A stretch of DNA of 64,000 bases from Cyathus striatus. Taxonomy: Eukaryota > Basidiomycota > Agaricomycetes > Agaricales > Nidulariaceae. The notes beneath the pieces are model-generated. The model was given only the letters and a program-made list of their open reading frames with translations, ran no database searches and was not told the DNA's origin. The stretch's first letter is position 1, and every line of letters begins with the position of its first letter. Positions 61,822 to 64,000 of this stretch are shown in pieces. The DNA lies in the NCBI GenBank assembly GCA_025738555.1, contig JAOVFP010000001.1:6510001-6574000 (forward strand), in the 5' to 3' direction. A program made the translations under genes and the position numbers.

Positions 61822-62094
61822 TAGGCAGTGCCGGTTTCTATTTGTATATGCCGAGCTCCAAAGCCAAACAAAGCTCCGACTGGACTTTAGGAACGGATTC
61901 TCTATCGTTTCGTATCTAGCTGTAAGTGGCGTTGGAGCAAAGAACCTGAATACTTATATATAGCACTTCATAATCGGCTTTCAGTTCACATGCGCGTCAT
62001 TGATGATGCAGTTTATAAAGCATTCATAAGCATCGAGCTCGAGCCGGTGCCCTTGTACAAAGAAGATTTTTAGACAATATAAGCAAGGTGTACA

Positions 62095-62155
62095 TCCGTC
62101 CCTTCACATTCACCTTCGTAATTCCCGATTCATGCATGACGCCATAAGTTTATAT
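62095..62155 (-). pseudogene. Fragment resembling ATG13 exon 1
   Basis: About 60 bp of plus-strand sequence alignable with 50685-50745 in ATG13 exon 1, sharing ATTCACCT.CGTA, CGATTCAT and GACGCCATAAGT. In ATG13 this encodes TYGVVYESRATEVN. Changes and the lack of flanking exon sequence show it is a non-functional duplicate piece. Confidence 0.55.
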
Positions 62156-62282
62156 TCTTGTAGAACAAACCCAATAGTCCCTCTAGCTCGCACTATCAAT
62201 GGACTGCAGAACTACGAATAATATAGAGCAGGGAATGAACCATTGAGAAGAATCTGCACTATGTAGTGTATATAACATTATT

Positions 62283-63075
62283 ATTCCCGCTACCTTTTAA
62301 GGTAGTAGGGTTATGTAGGGTGATGAAAAATCAAATTTTGCAGAGCGAACACCTCCCATCAACCGGAGTTTAAACGAGTTTGAAATATCGGTCATTCCCA
62401 TATCCCAAATGTTCAGAGCCTCTCCCACCATGCACATCGTCGAAGATAAGAGTTCCTTTGCATTTTTTATGTTGCATTATCACTTTCAAGTTTCATATTT
62501 CGAATATAAATTTTTAATTTACTGGTGATAAAGCTACTCTATGGATACTGGTTCCAGCCCACTGTAAGTAACTTATGTATGTACAATAGTTACCCTCATG
62601 AATTGTGTTGTGATGCATGTGCATATGATCTTGTTTCGACGAGTTATCCTTTTGCATTGTGAATTTCACGCTATGCTGTGATATTGGATATTTTACATCA
62701 CTAATTCTATGTGAACTCTGCCATCCCACATGTTCTCTTGCCAATTTTATACCAATTTCATGGAATAAAATTAAAGCTATTTTGTTGCTAGGCTTGGGCG
62801 GTAATGATAGTGAAGTTATATATAAGCACTTGCGGGTACCATTCTAAGGATGACTAGAATTTGACTGGAATCATTAATAATAACTTTATGTGACCATTTT
62901 CATGGAAATTAGTTTAAACAAGATGTTCCTTTCAGTCAACTTTCACTAATATATCTGCTTATGCATTTTCAGCACAGCTAAGTACATGTAAGTATTATAT
63001 CTATTAGAGAGAATATCTGATGCCAGGTAGCGGGCCTTGCCGCTAGTCGGCCTTATTGATTTATACTTACATGAT
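62283..63075 (-). repeat. Dispersed repeat, copy B (inverted partner of 12822-13533)
   Basis: On the minus strand it starts AAATCAATAAGGCCGACTAG and ends AAAAGGTAGCGGGAATA, matching copy A end to end with small indels. It is somewhat longer than copy A because of an extra stretch near 62930-63000. Confidence 0.65.
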
Positions 63076-63089
63076 GGCCACTGGATAAT

Positions 63090-63813
63090 TTAGGCGAAGC
63101 CGGTGGTCGGTACAAGGAGGCGCTCGCCGGAGGGGCCGGGTACCTGTAATGTGGCACGAGGATAGGTTCCCTGAGCAATATCGATATCACTTCCTTCCGT
63201 TACCAAGAAAGTCTGCCACTCCTTATCGACGTCCTCCGGAGATGAATATGGAGAAACAAGTGGGCGTCCAACAACATCCGCAAATGCGTCGGCTGCTTCT
63301 TCGAGAGGAGATAACTCCCCAGCGAAAGGACCACGCAGTGAATGCAGTTTGACGTCTTCTGGTTTACTTCTGTGCCGAGAAATATCATCGCTGTAGACAA
63401 AATCCAAGCAGAACATGTGTTGCCGTTCTAGTTCCCCGCGCCGTAGACGAACAGTAACATTGTCCTTAAGCTGAGCATAAATAACTTCTTCTCCCGGGAC
63501 AGGTTTGGTCTGTTGCGGAACCATCAGGTCATCAATCCAGGTACAATGCAGAAGAATGACGTACACCTATTCTTTGTAGGTCCGGAGAATTCAAAGCCGC
63601 GGCATGACGACGTTCAACGTTTTGAAGCAACAGCCTAGCATCGGATTGACTCCTTCTCCCTATAAACTTGTGCACATAGTTAACGTCGTTGGTGTACAAG
63701 GAGAAACATGCCCTCTCGTAGAACTGATCGTCGGTCAGCGTCATGTAGTCGAGTGACTCGCTTGGAAACGGAGGAAGAATGGAGGTTGGAGATTGACTAG
63801 TGTGGTGGGACAT
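63090..63813 (-). CDS. Small protein of unknown function
   Basis: Two exons joined by a GTACGT..CAG intron near 63510-63555. The start at 63813 gives MSHHTSQSPTSILPPFPSES, then LTDDQFYERACFSLY and GRRSQSDARLLLQNVERRH. Exon 2 continues TKPVPGEEVIYAQLKDNVTV, RLRRGELERQHMFCLDFVYS, SPYSSPEDVDKEWQTFLV and ends LLVPTTGFA. About 225 residues, soluble, no signal peptide or known motif. The intron restores the frame exactly, which supports it being a real gene. The 5' flank (63814 on) runs to the window edge without another feature. Confidence 0.6.
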
Positions 63814-64000
63814 TGTAGTACGTCGTTTGTATTTGGTGAGAATAAAAGGAGGAGTTGGCTGCGATTAGGATAACGACCGAGACTCTTTTATACCTATCAT
63901 GCCACATGATATCTGTTCTATTGTAAAGTTATGGGGAACAATGGAAAGCTTTGGCGGTGTTTAGCATTGCCAAAAAAAACGCCTCTTTCTGATTATATAA

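Larger units (their letters stand above)
56618..61922. mobile_element. Tc1/mariner-type transposon with two genes, invaded by a second element
   Basis: The ends are inverted repeats of 102 bp (56618-56719) and 99 bp (61824-61922). They differ by one substitution and a 3-base indel and start CAGCTAGATAYGAAACGATA. TA lies outside both (56616-56617 and 61923-61924). Inside are a plus-strand unknown gene (57231-58684) and a minus-strand DD34E transposase (58834-60006). Without the nested element at 60135-61821 it is about 3.6 kb. The near identity of the ends suggests recent movement. Confidence 0.75.
61925..63089. other. Spacer with ATG13 fragment and dispersed repeat
   Basis: Holds the ATG13 exon-1-like fragment (62095-62155) and dispersed repeat copy B (62283-63075). 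No gene is seen. Confidence 0.6.

Overview
The window looks like a chromosomal segment of an agaricomycete (mushroom-forming basidiomycete). Its genes carry many short introns (mostly 45-75 nt) with GT..AG ends and CTNAY-like branch sites. It holds a basidiomycete-style family of DUF6533-like membrane proteins, an ATG13 gene with fungal HORMA-region motifs, intron-containing tRNA-Ala genes, and many small DNA-transposon and solo-LTR remnants. It is an accessory, duplication-rich and repeat-rich region. All functions below come from reading motifs; no database search was run.

Layout. 1-614 is the 5' part of an MFS transporter (minus strand, cut by the window edge). 1.4-21.0 kb is a tandem array of seven DUF6533-like multi-pass membrane protein genes, all on the minus strand, with one clear pseudogene and a further C-terminal relic. 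The array is interrupted by a hairpin MITE (4.8 kb), a solo LTR (5.3 kb), an unidentified insert (7.5-9.9 kb) and a nest of non-autonomous hAT-like elements (11.4-15.8 kb). 21.8-23.9 kb is a flavin monooxygenase-like gene with two apparent frameshifts. 24.2-25.9 kb is a cluster of tRNA-Ala(AGC) genes and truncated copies. 26.0-29.1 kb is a membrane protein gene with RS-rich ends, probably one long gene. 29.8-45.5 kb holds five tandem cytochrome P450 genes (the first a pseudogene). A sixth, inverted and insertion-broken copy lies at 53.7-56.2 kb. 46.4-50.8 kb is ATG13, whose first intron is about 1.7 kb and full of degenerate tandem repeats. 56.6-61.9 kb is a Tc1/mariner-type transposon with about 100-bp nearly identical inverted repeats. 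It carries a DD34E transposase and a second convergent gene, and is itself invaded by a 1.7-kb TA-flanked element. 63.1-63.8 kb is a small unknown gene.

How the genes relate. The P450s are recent paralogues sharing intron positions, including a 10-nt and a 14-nt microexon, and a TATATATAC core promoter 38-54 bp before the start codon. With the MFS and FMO genes they suggest an oxidative or specialised-metabolism neighbourhood, but no backbone enzyme (PKS, NRPS or terpene synthase) is visible. ATG13 and the tRNA genes look like conserved core genes embedded in this unstable region.

The most unusual items are the two-gene Tc1-type transposon with a nested element, the motif-bearing P450 microexons, the giant repeat-filled ATG13 intron with a stray ATG13 exon-1 fragment 11 kb away, and the tRNA-Ala array with propagated truncated copies.
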